Assembly (NCBI RefSeq): GCF_000972845.2
Contig: NC_040032.1
Span: 10,948,334-11,012,333 of the forward strand
DNA length: 64,000 nt
Reading direction: 5' to 3'
From: Larimichthys crocea
Taxonomy: Eukaryota; Chordata; Actinopteri; Sciaenidae
Shown here: positions 24,501 to 37,063 of the stretch, piece after piece
Numbering within the stretch: position 1 is the stretch's first letter
How the letters are laid out: each line of letters begins with the position of its first letter
Translations under genes and position numbers: made by a program
The notes under the pieces: generated by a model
The model's database searches: none
The model's input: only the letters and a program-made list of their open reading frames with translations
Told to the model about the DNA's origin: nothing

Positions 24501-25244
24501 GACCACAAGTGAATATATTTGAAATCTAGAAGTCTGAGTGGAACTGAAATCCATGGCATGCAACACCTACGACTCGACAATATGACAATATATACCATAA
24601 CACAATATGGCTTTATCTACCTGTTTATAATACTGTTTCTATTAAGGTGTCTCTATCTTTCAAAGCTCTCGTATGAGACAGGATTTGTGCATGAATATCA
24701 AGCATTCAACTCAAACTGATTTCACAACACATACAGATCAATATTATGATATTAAGCTGCATATATCATCGTGACAGAGGAGCTCATCCCCCATTCTTAA
24801 ACAGAACAGAACCACATTTCAAAATCAGATCTCTGAGGCTTTTGGCTTCACTGTCTGTCTGACTGACTGTCAGTCTGTGTCGCTACACAATGACAAACAC
24901 ATTAGTCACACAAAAACAAACGACACCCATCTGCATGTGCGTTCATTCCCCTCGCGATGTACACGTGATGGATGTGCGAATTGCAAATTACACTGAATCA
25001 TTACGAAAATTAAAACCCACCGGAGGAGCTTATCTGTCCTGCGCCTGACAATGTGTGTTATTGTACAGAGGCAATATTTATCTGTGACCACTAGGCTTTG
25101 CTGTGATTTACCACAAAGTATCAGGACGCTGCTGTATATCAGGGCGTCATTTGAGCATTTAATTGGACATAAAAAACACCTTTGGGGCAAACTCAGGCTC
25201 ACTTTTAATTAAATGGCTTTATCGCTGTCATTAATGTTCCAAGG

Positions 25245-25246
<2 letters not shown>

Positions 25247-25282
<36 letters not shown>

Positions 25283-25291
25283 TGTGTGTGT
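25247..25291. repeat. (GT)n microsatellite, 45 bp
   Basis: A GT run with one TCTG interruption near its right end. Intronic. Confidence 0.95.
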
Positions 25292-25738
25292 TTGACAGCA
25301 CCCCAGCAGGAATAAATATTCAGATGGCGGACAGAGAATGACAGATAGTCCCTTGGCTGGCAGAGCAAAGGCAGGGATGGAGGGGACAGGTTCAGGCTCT
25401 GTTGAGGGGGATTGAGCTGGTCACACGTCTATCCGTCAGCTCACATCTCGCGGTGTGAACACACACGACAACACAGTGATGTTTTTTTTTTTTGCTCTTG
25501 TGCCCAACATCATTCGTATCCCTTTATCAAGTCTGTTTAAATGCACACATGTGTGTCTTCTCTGCTCTCTCTGTAGGTGTAGCCTGTTCCCCAAGGCAAT
25601 ATCTGTCCAGGCCCTTGGGCCCCACAGGGGCCCCCCCATCAGAAGCCATCTTCCATCAGACACTCTCATTATCCATAGTGGACCCCCTCAGATCCCTATC
25701 AACCATTACACCATGATGAAACGGCCCGTACAGGATAT

Positions 25739-25760
25739 TGGTGTGTGTGTGTGTGTGTGT
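25739..25760. repeat. (GT)n microsatellite, 22 bp
   Basis: A pure GT run in intron 2, about 0.5 kb from the longer run at 25247. Confidence 0.9.
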
Positions 25761-27171
25761 TTTCAGTGGTGCTTTAGAGAGGATGGAAAGGAGATGGGGG
25801 CGGACTCACAGTTGGAGACAGATGTCCGCGCTGCTTCTAAGCACCCACCGCCTCCCCACCACACCACCCAATACAAACACAGACACTCGTGCAGGATACG
25901 TTCGCACGGCAGCTGCGGCAGCAAATACAGCAAAACACTGTCTGCATCCAATACGACCGGGCTCGGCTCAATATAAAAGCTGACTGGAGATTGAAACTCC
26001 CCCCGTGGTGCACCAACACACACACTGTCAAGAAGCCCTTACCGTTTCTTTATCAACATTCACTGACAGCTGACCTGAAAAGTCGCCCCCTCTTCTTAAA
26101 AAAAACAAAAAACACACTCGGGTTTAAAAAGTAATTCCATTTCTCTCGTGGCGCTGTCATTTGGCTCTTTGGCCTGAGAGCATTTTATGGCCTTGAGTAA
26201 ATGACATAACATGCTTTAGTTCTCTGGAAACGCTTGCACGGCCAACAACGAAAATTGAGCCGGCGCTAAAGCTGAATGAATGGGAATCACAGCGGCGACA
26301 GGGCATTTCAATTACTCCTTCCACGAGTCCAGAAGGGTCACCTTCTCGGCCCAATCGTTACCGCCTGCCCTACACTTCTAGCACACAATCACACACACAC
26401 ATAACCTGTTCATCAATGTCCGATGCACCCCCCCTCCCCTCTCAAATTTACTCCCTCCATTTTCTTTTGTCCCCTAGCGTGTCGGCTGACGAAGCCATTT
26501 AGGCCTCGGTCACTGCTGCTTCTGCTTTAGACCCGTCAGCTGAGTCCATTTAACAGCCACAACAGCTGCGACCACATGCACCCCCCCCCCACCCGGAGCC
26601 CTCCTACCCATGCTGCCACCAAACCTGGGCTGCTGATGATGGTTGAAAAGCAGCTGGTCCCACTAAAGAACATGATGACAAGAGCATGAAAAATGATTTC
26701 CATAGCTGTAAAAGGTTCAGCCCCTACAGGTTGAGGTGGGGTTGTGCGATTAGCGAGGAGATTAGATATTAAAATTAAAACAAACAATCAAATGAAAAAG
26801 TTTTATATAGCAACGGAGTGTTTACCAAACTGATCCTGACCGGGAGTTGACAGAAAATCTCAGTATAAATTAATTACACACGTCATTTTTCACAACAAAC
26901 CACAGGAAAACCAATTATAAGTGCTCAGATAACAGCCACGAGTACATAAGAACATAATCCTGGTATTAGTGCAGATAAAACATCTAACAACATAATCAAG
27001 CAAAGGCAAGAAAATAACATTAAATTTATTATTATTTCATCCTTTGATTCTGTTTACGATGCCTAAATAATTAATGTGTTATCACTACGTGTAAAATACT
27101 GCACAAATTGAATTACGTGACAAAATTCGAGAAACCGCCATCAACCGCCGACCCCCCCAGTGCGGCTGACT

Positions 27172-27196
27172 AAAAAAAAAAAAAAAAAAAAAAAAA
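27172..27196. repeat. poly-A, 25 bp
   Basis: An uninterrupted run of 25 A on the plus strand. It could be the tail of an old retroposed copy, but the sequence to its left shows no recognisable source. Confidence 0.9.
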
Positions 27197-27471
27197 TAGA
27201 TGAGGTTATCTGTCAAGGTGTGACGTTTCACGGCTTTTTAAACGCTTGTAATTGCCCAGGAAGGCCCGCAGTGTCTTGTCACACTTAGACGTGTTGGATG
27301 AGGAAGGGGGGCGGCGGCGGGGAGCGGGGAACGGGCAGGTGGGGTCTAATACTTGGCAGCGGTGCAGTCTGCAGCCAATATGACCGTGGGCCCCACATGC
27401 AGCAGTGGGACGGCACAGAAGGCACTCATTATCAGCCACACAGACACGGGAGGGAAAAGGGGGTGTGCACA

Positions 27472-27540
27472 TGTGTGTGTGTGTGTGTGTGCATATGAGT
27501 GTGTGTGTGTGCATATGAGTGTGTGTGTGTGCATATGAGT
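27472..27540. repeat. minisatellite, 20-bp unit (GT)5 + GCATATGAGT
   Basis: GCATATGAGT occurs exactly at 27491, 27511 and 27531, each preceded by a ten-base GT run, giving three 20-base units after a longer GT run. This is a young tandem duplication with perfect copies. Confidence 0.95.
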
Positions 27541-28837
27541 GTCTTATAATGAAGCACATGGCCCGTAACATGCCGAAGTCCAGGGGTTGAGGATGATCGG
27601 GGCGCCCTGTTAGCACAGAGCTGCAGTCATGTGACAACAATGTTACACGTGTAAGCTGCTTCATGCTTTTTGCAGCAGTGCATGTGACACAGTACATGTG
27701 GTAAAATATAAGTCCTGCAAATATTACTGCGGGTCTCACAAGGTTGTGCACTAATGTATATGACACAAACACAGATGCCACCGCGCTGCCTCAGACGCGG
27801 AGGGGAAACTAAGACCGATCGATGCAGATGAGTCTTTTTGTTCTTGGTGGGGGACGTCGACATCTGGACTTTGGTGGGGGGGTGTTACACTTACAGTAGG
27901 TGTTGGAGGTTCAGCCATGCAGTTAATTTATCAATGTAAAAGTTACATTCATACAGCAGTATCACTACAAAACTGTCTGCCTGCGAATGCAGCATTATTA
28001 TTTTACAGAATATGACAAATTTAGGAGTACTGCCCCTGATCACTGCGATACAAAAAGAAAAGAAAGGCACGGAGAAACTCGGAGAAAGACAGACAGAACA
28101 ACACAAGCTCAGCAAACTAGCACCCTCAGCTGACATCACAGGTTCTAAAGTTGCAATAAATCATGAGACGTGGTTGCAATACGGCGAGCTACTGCCGCAG
28201 CTTACATCCCCTCCATGCAACCCAATTAATGTGCCGGTAATGGATGATTCTGCATGATGACGGTTTTGTCCCTGACCTCCAGGCCACACACACGCTTTTA
28301 CGTTAAAAGGTTACAGTGTATACACGTGTAGCTGTGTTAGCTACGCTCTCGGCCACTCTGTAGCTGACACGTGCCTCCTTAGAAATGTGCGTTACGACAA
28401 TACTGGGCTGCTTCTCTTTTGTCCTTCAAGTGTCCAACATACTGAGACTGAGGAGCTGAGCAACCTTCTCCTTCTCAATAAGATACATCGAACAAAGCCA
28501 CCTCCGTTGAAAACCTTCCACTCGCCATGGTCACTACTCTCTACCTTCCAACTAGATCTAATATCACAAAATGACTATAATATGTCCATTCTGTGTACAA
28601 CAAATCCATTCTGTTTTGCAGGAATCCCTTCGATGTGCGAAACCCAACACTGAACTATAAAAAACCTCATGTCTTAGACACCTGAAGGGCACATTACTGC
28701 CTTCACTGGGTGGATGTTTGGCACTAGGCGTATATCATGCCCTGGAGCATCTTCCAATAAAACTGGAATTCCTGTGGATACTGGGCCGCGATCGAGATTT
28801 TCTCAGAGTGAAACTATTTTTATTGCTTTTGCTTTAC

Positions 28838-28865
28838 AAAAAAAATAAATAAATAAATAAATAAA
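28838..28865. repeat. (AAAT)n microsatellite
   Basis: An A run followed by five AAAT units in intron 2. Confidence 0.9.
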
Positions 28866-31509
28866 GTGAAGGGCAAAAAAACTTGCTGGCAACATTTCTT
28901 TATTTCTCCTTCACACACCATCACTCATTCTGTTAAGTAATATGTGAGGTTAGCTCCGGCAAGACGAGGATGAAGCAAAAGATGAAATATTAATGCTACT
29001 TTTGAAATGATTAATGATCAATGAGGAGTACAAGACTTTTTCAAACAATGAGCCTCGCACTGTACTTTGTGCGTGTACTGTATGTGTGTCTAGAGAGCTA
29101 TTAAAGGCTTTGGCTAACCATCCATCCCTCCTACTGCATCTTAAGCCCCCCTCCCGTCGTTCTCCCATCACGCATGCACGCACACACGCGTGTGCACACT
29201 CAAACAGAGCAGAACAAGCCCGAGGCACGCCAGGCCTATTTGATTGAAATAGCCATATTTCAAGTCAATAGGGGGGTTGTATTAAAATACTACTTGGCAG
29301 GCAAAGTCTTCTCACATCGGAGCCCCCCTGCCCCTCACAAAACCCATTCCCAGCTCCTCCCATTAATCTGGCAATACAGACAAAATGCCTCAAGTTTGTG
29401 CACGGGAAAAAAAAAAAGATAAAGCCAGTCTACTGTAAAGCCCAACATGTGTACGTTCACACACGCATTAATTCTCACGCAGGAAAAAAACTTCTCATTT
29501 ACGTGTAAATTCTTTCCAATCTCCTGGCACGGGAAGCGTTCACCTATGTGTGGCTCAGCAGCCGGGTTCCCATTCCAATTCCGAGCTGGTGGTGCTGCTG
29601 CTCCGGCTGTGCTCACCCACCCAGCAACCTGGAGGTTAATCCACCGCAAACCTCCACTAGCATGCCACGCTGGCCCCTGTGTGTCCGTGTGTTTTTCTGC
29701 CAATTTTTTTTTTTTCATCTGTGTTTTGATCTCTGCAATTCCTGATGGGATACACACATGACTCCCCAGACCACTCACGACTTGCAGTCCAAACTCAGCG
29801 GAGTATGGACGCTGTAAATCTCTGGGAAAGTAACATTGCGGCTCTCCAGCTGCTGGATTTTCCTCTTAGAAAGCTAAAGTATGGAATAGGGCAGACTGTA
29901 GAGAGACAAACGTCCACCTCGCTGAAGCATCCTCGTGCAAAACAATGATTTCTTTCCTACTTCAGGGTGCTGTTGTGTGGCTGACCCTGACTTGTGACCT
30001 CGTGCTCTAGAAGCAAGAAAAAACAATCTCCTGGCATGGATCAATAATATCGCATTATCAAAAAGCTGTATTTGAGATTTATTTCACCACGTCTTTAGTC
30101 TCTTACCGGGAACTGGTGATAAACAGTGAAGGCTTGTGACCTCTGAGGAAGAAAAATGTTAAATGGAGTACAGTCAAGGTGAATGGTTGTTCCCTGTTCA
30201 GTCCATGTCAAATCTATCAACTTAATGAAGCTGTGTGTCTACTGGCTTATCGTTTTCGTGGAGGAGTGAAGGATTTTAATCCAAATATGTATACGTCTGA
30301 TGATAAAAGAAGAGCACTGAAGATTATTTTGAATTGATGTAATAAACTCTATGATGTTATGAACTTATATATCCTTCAGGGACAGTGCAGAGATGCATCC
30401 CAAAGCTCTGTAAATGTACGCCTCTCTCATGGACACGCTGGTGTAAATGACAGAGAGAGAGACATACCACATCCCTTCAAATTACCCCAGCTATTCATGA
30501 AATATTCAAACTGTTTGACAATACTTAATTCATCTTGAGTGGCTCCCCCCCCTTTCCTCATGAAGCTGAATAAATTATCAGGTGAAGCCGTTCACGCGTG
30601 ATTGACGGGCTCGCAGAAACAGCTTATGCCCCTTTGACAAAGAAGAGATCTGTCAGCAAAAACACAGACATTCTGGAGTGGATTTTAAAGAAACGTTTTA
30701 TTTCTTTATTTTTTTGCTTTAGTTGGAAACGCGCCATGCCTTTAGAAACCGAGGAAAAGAGGAGATGAAACAGCATTTTGATGGGAGCTGTTTGGCAAAA
30801 AACAAGGCGGTGGAGAGATTTAGAGAAAAATCTGGACTGCATGCAAAGAAGGGAGGAGGGAGGAGGGAAGAGTAAGGGGATGTGCAAACATGCACATCCC
30901 TATGGGCACTTGATTGCGATTCAAGCAAATGTCCATCAATATATCTGATTCGGAATACGAGGTGTGGAGGGTGGCTTGTGTGCGTTTGCAAAAAAAATCC
31001 CATCACGCAGACAAATCTAACTGTTAAACAAGAGGAGGTAAAGCAGAAGTAATGTATGCATGATGTTGCTAAGTAGAGCCGAAAAAACAACAAGCCTCCA
31101 CCCCTCCTTCTGCCAACCCTCCACCAATAACACCCACCCTGGGACCCTGAGGGGCCCCCCGCAACAATACCATTACAGAGGTGGTCAGACTTCTGTGTGT
31201 GGTCAGCTAATAAAGCAATTGTCTGGCCTTGAAAAGAGGATTACTTTAATCTAGTAATGGCCGACGTCGTGCGGCCTATAGCAGCGGGGTAAGAGGGTCA
31301 CTGAGAATTGGCTGAGAAGCCCATTGTAAAGCAACCGAAGCACCCCCACCACCCGCCTGCCCCGAACTGCCCTCAGCTGACCCTCTACCCCAATCAAGAC
31401 TACTGTAGTTCACCCATCTGGAAAACCAAAAACACTCTTTAACTCGACCTCAACGGGAACGGGGTTGAAAGGAGGCGTCCGTAGACAATGGGTGCTACCA
31501 CCCACCCAC

Positions 31510-31547
31510 CCAACACTCACACACACACCCAACACTCACACACACAC
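31510..31547. repeat. tandem CCAACACTCACACACACA, two copies
   Basis: Two adjacent copies of an 18- to 20-base unit CCAACACTCACACACAC(AC). Small tandem duplication in a C-rich stretch. Confidence 0.8.
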
Positions 31548-32155
31548 AACGCATTAATTATTGACCACTGCACTGGGACGGTGGCAATGAGCACCTTCAA
31601 GCATTCCTCACCAACAATAAGGCAATTCAAGTGAAATGTTAACAGGGTGATTTAGGCCGTGTTCAGACCCTCTACAGCCTCATCATTCAGTTCAATGTGC
31701 AGCACTGTCGAACAGAAATGTGCTGCAGAATCAAGTATTCATGAATGCCAGTTGTTAGTGGATGTTGTAATGTTGTAACTTTGAGAAGGAGAAGAAATGT
31801 CGTGACATCTTGTCTGAGCACCTGTTAATCCTCTGAATTCATGCATGGAGCACTAACATAGACCTCCTGGAACAAATCTTCATACCTGTCGTAACACACC
31901 AACACAGCCCCCCTGCATTAGTGTGGTATTTTGGGTTATATGATGTTAAATTTGCAGCTATAGTGTTCATTAAAACTTCTTCCAGTAATGGTGGGAAAAT
32001 GTTTGCCGGGAGATGGATGGCTAAAAGCTAAATACAGAGAAGGAGAACCCTGACAGTTGCTTGTAAGTCTGTGAGCTCTGTCTATGCTGTCTCATTGTCT
32101 TGTAAGCCCTGTCAATTTTCTCAGTGGTGTATCTTGTTGTTTGCACACAATCACA

Positions 32156-32156
<1 letters not shown>

Positions 32157-32187
<31 letters not shown>
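32157..32187. repeat. (AC)n microsatellite, 31 bp
   Basis: A pure AC run in intron 2. Confidence 0.95.
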
Positions 32188-32188
<1 letters not shown>

Positions 32189-35145
32189 CCCTGTCATTTT
32201 CTGCATGTGTGCGGTTTTGTTGTTAGGTCGCTGACTCCGACACTGTATACTTTCCCTGTTGGTTCCTGAGAGGTGAAGAAAGTGAACCGTCTGTCATCAG
32301 CGTCTTGCCTGTTGGAGGCAAACCAGTCTGGCTATGCCCCCCCACCGGCACCACCACCACCGTCACCTGTCCCTGACTGCTAACGCAACTTAGGGCGGAA
32401 GCCCAACCAAAGCCACAGTTCTTCCTGTCAAATGTATGTGAATGTGTTCACATAGCAGCAGCAGATGGTCAAGCCTTGTATCCTGCCTTGTGCCCAGCAC
32501 ACTTTTTACCCTGTTAGCGTTGCCATGCCTGTTCATACCCCTGCACTAAAAGGGGAGGAGGTGGCGGAGGTGGTGGTGGTGGTGGTAGTGCGATTGGGGG
32601 GAGGGAAGAGCAACAGTTCCAATTTTCCACCCTGTCAACAAACTCCAAAAACAGATGGATCTTGGAGCAGAAATCCATTTAGCTCCACTTGAATGACTTA
32701 AGCCCCCATTCAATGACCTTTTCTAAGTCCGAGGTGGGAGCACGTCTTAAGGAGAAATGAATCTTCTACAAATACGCACGAGTAGAAATCAATAAGCATT
32801 TTCCACAGCTGTTCATCCTCGTATTTACCATTTTCAGACAGGTCAAATATACCTAAATCGCCCTGAAATACCTTCTTTTTTCCCCTCAAATAGCTGATGG
32901 CCGGTATTACTTCAGCCATACCAAACACTCGAAGGTGAATGCTTTTGTCGATATAAAAGTTCCAAAGGTTAAATCATTGTGAGAAACGTCCTTTAAAACA
33001 GTCCCTGTGCTGGTCAAAGTCAGGGAATTGGAAAGACGATTGTTGGGACTGAGAAAGAAAAGAACGAAGACGCTCGTACTAAAAGCGCATCCAACAAGGC
33101 TGACAGAGAGTATCAAGCAATCGCTGAACACGCTGTCGCTCAAGAGGATTCTTTATATAACAGCCCCCAATATACAAGGAAAGAACATAAGCCCCTTATT
33201 TATATGCAGAGGGGGAGCCGTGTCGATTAACATAATGCTAATTTAACATTTACCACCAGTGATTTGGAGTACATTGATATTTTCTGCCACTCAAATATTA
33301 ATTTTCCACCAAGTGCTTAGAAGTTGCTGCACTGGAGATATTGCTTAAATGTCTTGTTAGAAACCATCACCAGACTTCATCAAATTAAATCGTGATTTAA
33401 CTTGACGGTGGCCATTGGACTGAGTCGTCCTTTAAGTACAATGAAATGCCAGATAACCAGAATTCTAACTTGACTCATGCAATCACTAGAATAAATTGTC
33501 TTATAATTAAAACGAGCTGGTAAATATGAGAATTGCAACAATTAGAAGTTTCCCGCCAATTACATTGTCCATTAAGTTGGGATACGATAATTCCGCTGGA
33601 CCGTCCAGCAACTAAATGAAGTCGGGCCATGTCAATTTACCGCAATCCTCAATGTCCTGCAGCTACTGTGCTCTGCGCTGTCCTTTGAACAGGATGAAAT
33701 CATAAATAGCCACAATCTGTCGTTCAATAACAAAATGATTTTCCCAATAACTCCACTGATTGGTTCAATAATTGCAACAAGCAAGTTGAGTGAAGATCGC
33801 TTTGATTCTTAGGAGACATCACCTAGCAGTTCAGCTTTAACTCCTACACTGATTTTCCTCCCACTGTTCTTTAATGTCCTCCATTTTTATCTGTGCTGTA
33901 ATGATGCTCTGATTGCATTTGATTGATTGGTTTGAACTGTGTATTGATCGTGTTGGCCTCGTGCTCACTGTCTGTCATTAATGATGCCTGGAACTCCCCA
34001 GATGTTTCCTGCTTCTGCGTTATTTGTGATGAATTGGTGCTTTTGTTTTGAGCCGTGTCAAACTGTTTTCCATTTGTTGTCTTGTCTGACTTGTTTCTTA
34101 TCATGAAGCATCCTCAGACCGACTTTAGGAGTGCATTACAAAAAAAACACAGGCTCCTCATTACTTTGAACGAGGTTGCTGCATTGGCACAGAGATCTGG
34201 CTCAAAAATACCAAGCAGTCTGGAAAAGGGTTTATTCTTGCTCAACTTCTCCTGTGCAGTGAAACATCTGGCGATACACAGATCAGCTACAGGTAAATCA
34301 TGTATCCTTGTAGCGTTGGAGCCGCTGCTGTGATCACTTCCTAGTTTCAATTGTGGCCCAAATGGAGTATAAACTGCCGGGCAGTGTCTTTGTGTCTGGT
34401 AAGGCTTCAAACTAGACTTCCTGTATTGTATTTCTTTTCTCTTAATCTTTACCCTGAAGCAACACACACACACACACACCAAACAGCAGCCCCTTGTGTA
34501 GTTTTGCCTGAGGGCTATTGTTGGCCTCAATGAGCCAAAACAGGAGGAGGTCATTTGCATCCTGTAAGCCCATGAATAATGACTCTCAATTAATTACATT
34601 CTTAATCAAGATGATCAATTTTGTTTTAATGTCCTTAAAATAAGAAAAAGGGGTGAATTAAAGCTGTTGGAACTTTGGTTTTATCATGTTAAAATAAGAA
34701 ATAAAACAATTAAAACCTGATGAATGTTAAATTACAACAAAGTCGAACTGCTTCAGTGTATCCATACTGCCCCCCGTATTTCTTTCCATGTGCGAACCCC
34801 CTTTACCTACACAGAAATATACATCCACACATAAGGTAACCATCGAGGACAGTCGTTTACCGCAGAGGGACTGGTGGGTCTGGCAGAACGGCGCCTGTGA
34901 TCAGCTTCTCAGAGAGATAATGGGGCATGATTGGACACAACGGTTGGAGCAAAGGGGGCCTTTATTGTTCTCCGCGGCCCCCGTGGCCCCTGTGCTCCAC
35001 TGTCGTTAAAGGGGAGGGGTTAAAGCGCTTCCTCGCACCACCTGTTGTCAACACCCCCCCCTCCCTCCATCCCTGAATCACCCCCGCCCCAACCCCAACC
35101 CTTCATCCTTCTGCTTTTGTCCCACTGACCCTTTATGACACACAG

Positions 35146-35150
<5 letters not shown>

Positions 35151-35175
<25 letters not shown>
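35151..35175. repeat. (AC)n microsatellite, 25 bp
   Basis: A pure AC run in intron 2, in a C-rich neighbourhood. Confidence 0.93.
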
Positions 35176-35176
<1 letters not shown>

Positions 35177-35939
35177 TCATGTCACACTCGCCTTTAGTAT
35201 GGTCTAATTAATTCATTGCTATCCTCTGGAGGAGGTTTTTTTTTTTTTGGCTGGTGGGCCTGGCTCAATGACCGGCAGACGGCCGGATCATACAGAGGGG
35301 GTTAAGCCAGATCGAGGCCCGTGGCCTCACTCTGGCCATCTGATCCCACCCCTCCTCTCTTTTAAGACCCAGAATGGCCACTGGCTGGGTCCTCCACAAG
35401 GCTGGGACCTGCAATCCCATTAGTGAAGCATGAACACACCTCAGAGCTCTCACACACACAGATAGTACATTTTTACATGCACACAAATACGGAGCGGAGA
35501 GCTTGTTATCATCAAGCAACTGGCAATGTCACTGCTGTAGAGGTGACGGCGTCACTGCATGTACTTCCTCTTGGATCAGTGTGCTAATTATTAAACCTGA
35601 TTCTTAAGTATGACGGTATGATGAAGCGTGATGACACGAATAAACTGAACAAGATATCTCAGCTGGGGGGGAAAAAAAGGCAGATTTGTGCAGAGCTGAG
35701 TAGGCTGTAATTGGAAAATAAAACTTGGCAGAGGCTGTCTTGACAAACGGCTCTGAATGGACAAAGTGTTTCAGACAGCTGGCAGAAAACATCGTCATGC
35801 TCCCGTGGATGCACAGGAATATGAAGCTGCATGCCGGTGGGACGTGTTCTCACAGATTCTGATTCAAAAAGTTTTCTATTTTTGTCTTAATCAGCCCGTC
35901 ATGGTGTCAGCGATGACAAGGACGAGGACAAGGACACTG

Positions 35940-36240
35940 ACTACATTTACATGCACACTCGATATGACGGTGTTCCAAATTTGATACAATCATGGAAACA
36001 GCACATCCCATTTAGAATTTGGATTTATTCAGATTTATGTAGCGTTTTCTAATTAAAACATGTCGGATATGTTTATTCGGATACCGTACACACACTAATT
36101 TTAAACATTATGAAAAGAAAGAATGAATGAAAGTGCATTAGTGAGTATTAGGCTGCATGTAAATGGGAATATTAATCTGAATTATCCATGTGAAAAGTCT
36201 TTTTCAGAGTATTTTGTTCATGTAACTGTGGTCAGTGATG
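35940..36240. mobile_element. putative MITE with inverted repeats
   Basis: ACATTTACATGCAC at 35943-35956 is nearly the inverse complement of CTGCATGTAAATG at 36153-36165 (12 of 14 positions agree). Palindromic 'catgtaaa/tttacatg' ends enclosing AT-rich filler are common in fish MITE families. The exact ends and target duplication cannot be fixed by eye, and a chance inverted repeat is possible. Confidence 0.45.
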
Positions 36241-36849
36241 ACTGGTCGAAAGATAAATCTAACAGATAATATCAGTTCATTTAAAACAGGCTAAAGCGGC
36301 TCGCTCAGTCTCTTTTTACAGTGCACAGACTGGCATTTAGTCTTGAGAGTAAAGGTTTTCATTAATGTTATTTTAACATCATGTCACATTTTTCTTGATT
36401 AGCACCGACCGTACTCGTGATCCAGTGATTTATAATGCTCACAGGTCTGTGCAGTTCAGTGGTCACTTCAGCCGGATCCTGCGGGTATTGTTCAGTCTGT
36501 TGGTTGTTGAATGTACAGATCAGTGTGACTGCACTTCCACTGTGTATGACAGCATGCACCACAGAACTCCAATCACAACCCATATGGCTCCAGACCACTG
36601 GGGTTAATAACAGGGACAGAGGGCAGCTCGAGGAGAGCATGGACAGTGGAGGGGAGGGGGCAGAGGGGAACAGCTAAGGGGGGAGGGAGGTTGACTTTAT
36701 CTTTTATCAGAGCCGACGCAGCCAATGCTTCTCCAACGCTATAACTCTAACACTGAACACCCTCAAATCATTTCCCCATTTCCAAATCCATAAACCCTGA
36801 CATGCATTTTTCTGCACAGAGGTCTCAGTGATCAAAAACAGCATGACAG

Positions 36850-36874
36850 GTGTGTGTGTGTGTGTGTGTGTGTG
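36850..36874. repeat. (GT)n microsatellite, 25 bp
   Basis: A pure GT run in intron 2. Confidence 0.93.
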
Positions 36875-37006
36875 AGAAGGAGATGGAAAGAGAAAGGACG
36901 ATCCAAGTGGTGACAGTGCTGTTCAGCTGTTTCACCCACACTGGTGTCTAGGATTACTACGGCTGAGAAAGTTGGCCCTGACTACCGTTACAAAGACTTA
37001 CGGATG

Positions 37007-37063
37007 TACACACACACACACACCCACACACACGCACACCCACACACACACACCACACACACA
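37007..37063. repeat. interrupted (CA)n microsatellite, 57 bp
   Basis: CA runs broken by CACCCA, CGCA and CACCAC variants. An ageing dinucleotide repeat. Confidence 0.92.

Noticed and set aside
25455..25976. 173-codon open frame on the plus strand.
   Set aside because: It includes VCVCVC from a GT run and has no recognisable similarity or coding signature.
27472..27540. Regular repeats with spacers, considered as a CRISPR array.
   Set aside because: The spacers are identical GT runs, only three units exist, and this is vertebrate DNA; it is a minisatellite.
27206..27781. 191-codon open frame on the minus strand, the longest in the window.
   Set aside because: Much of it is translation of the GT minisatellite (His-Thr repeats); no domain, no splice context, intronic position.
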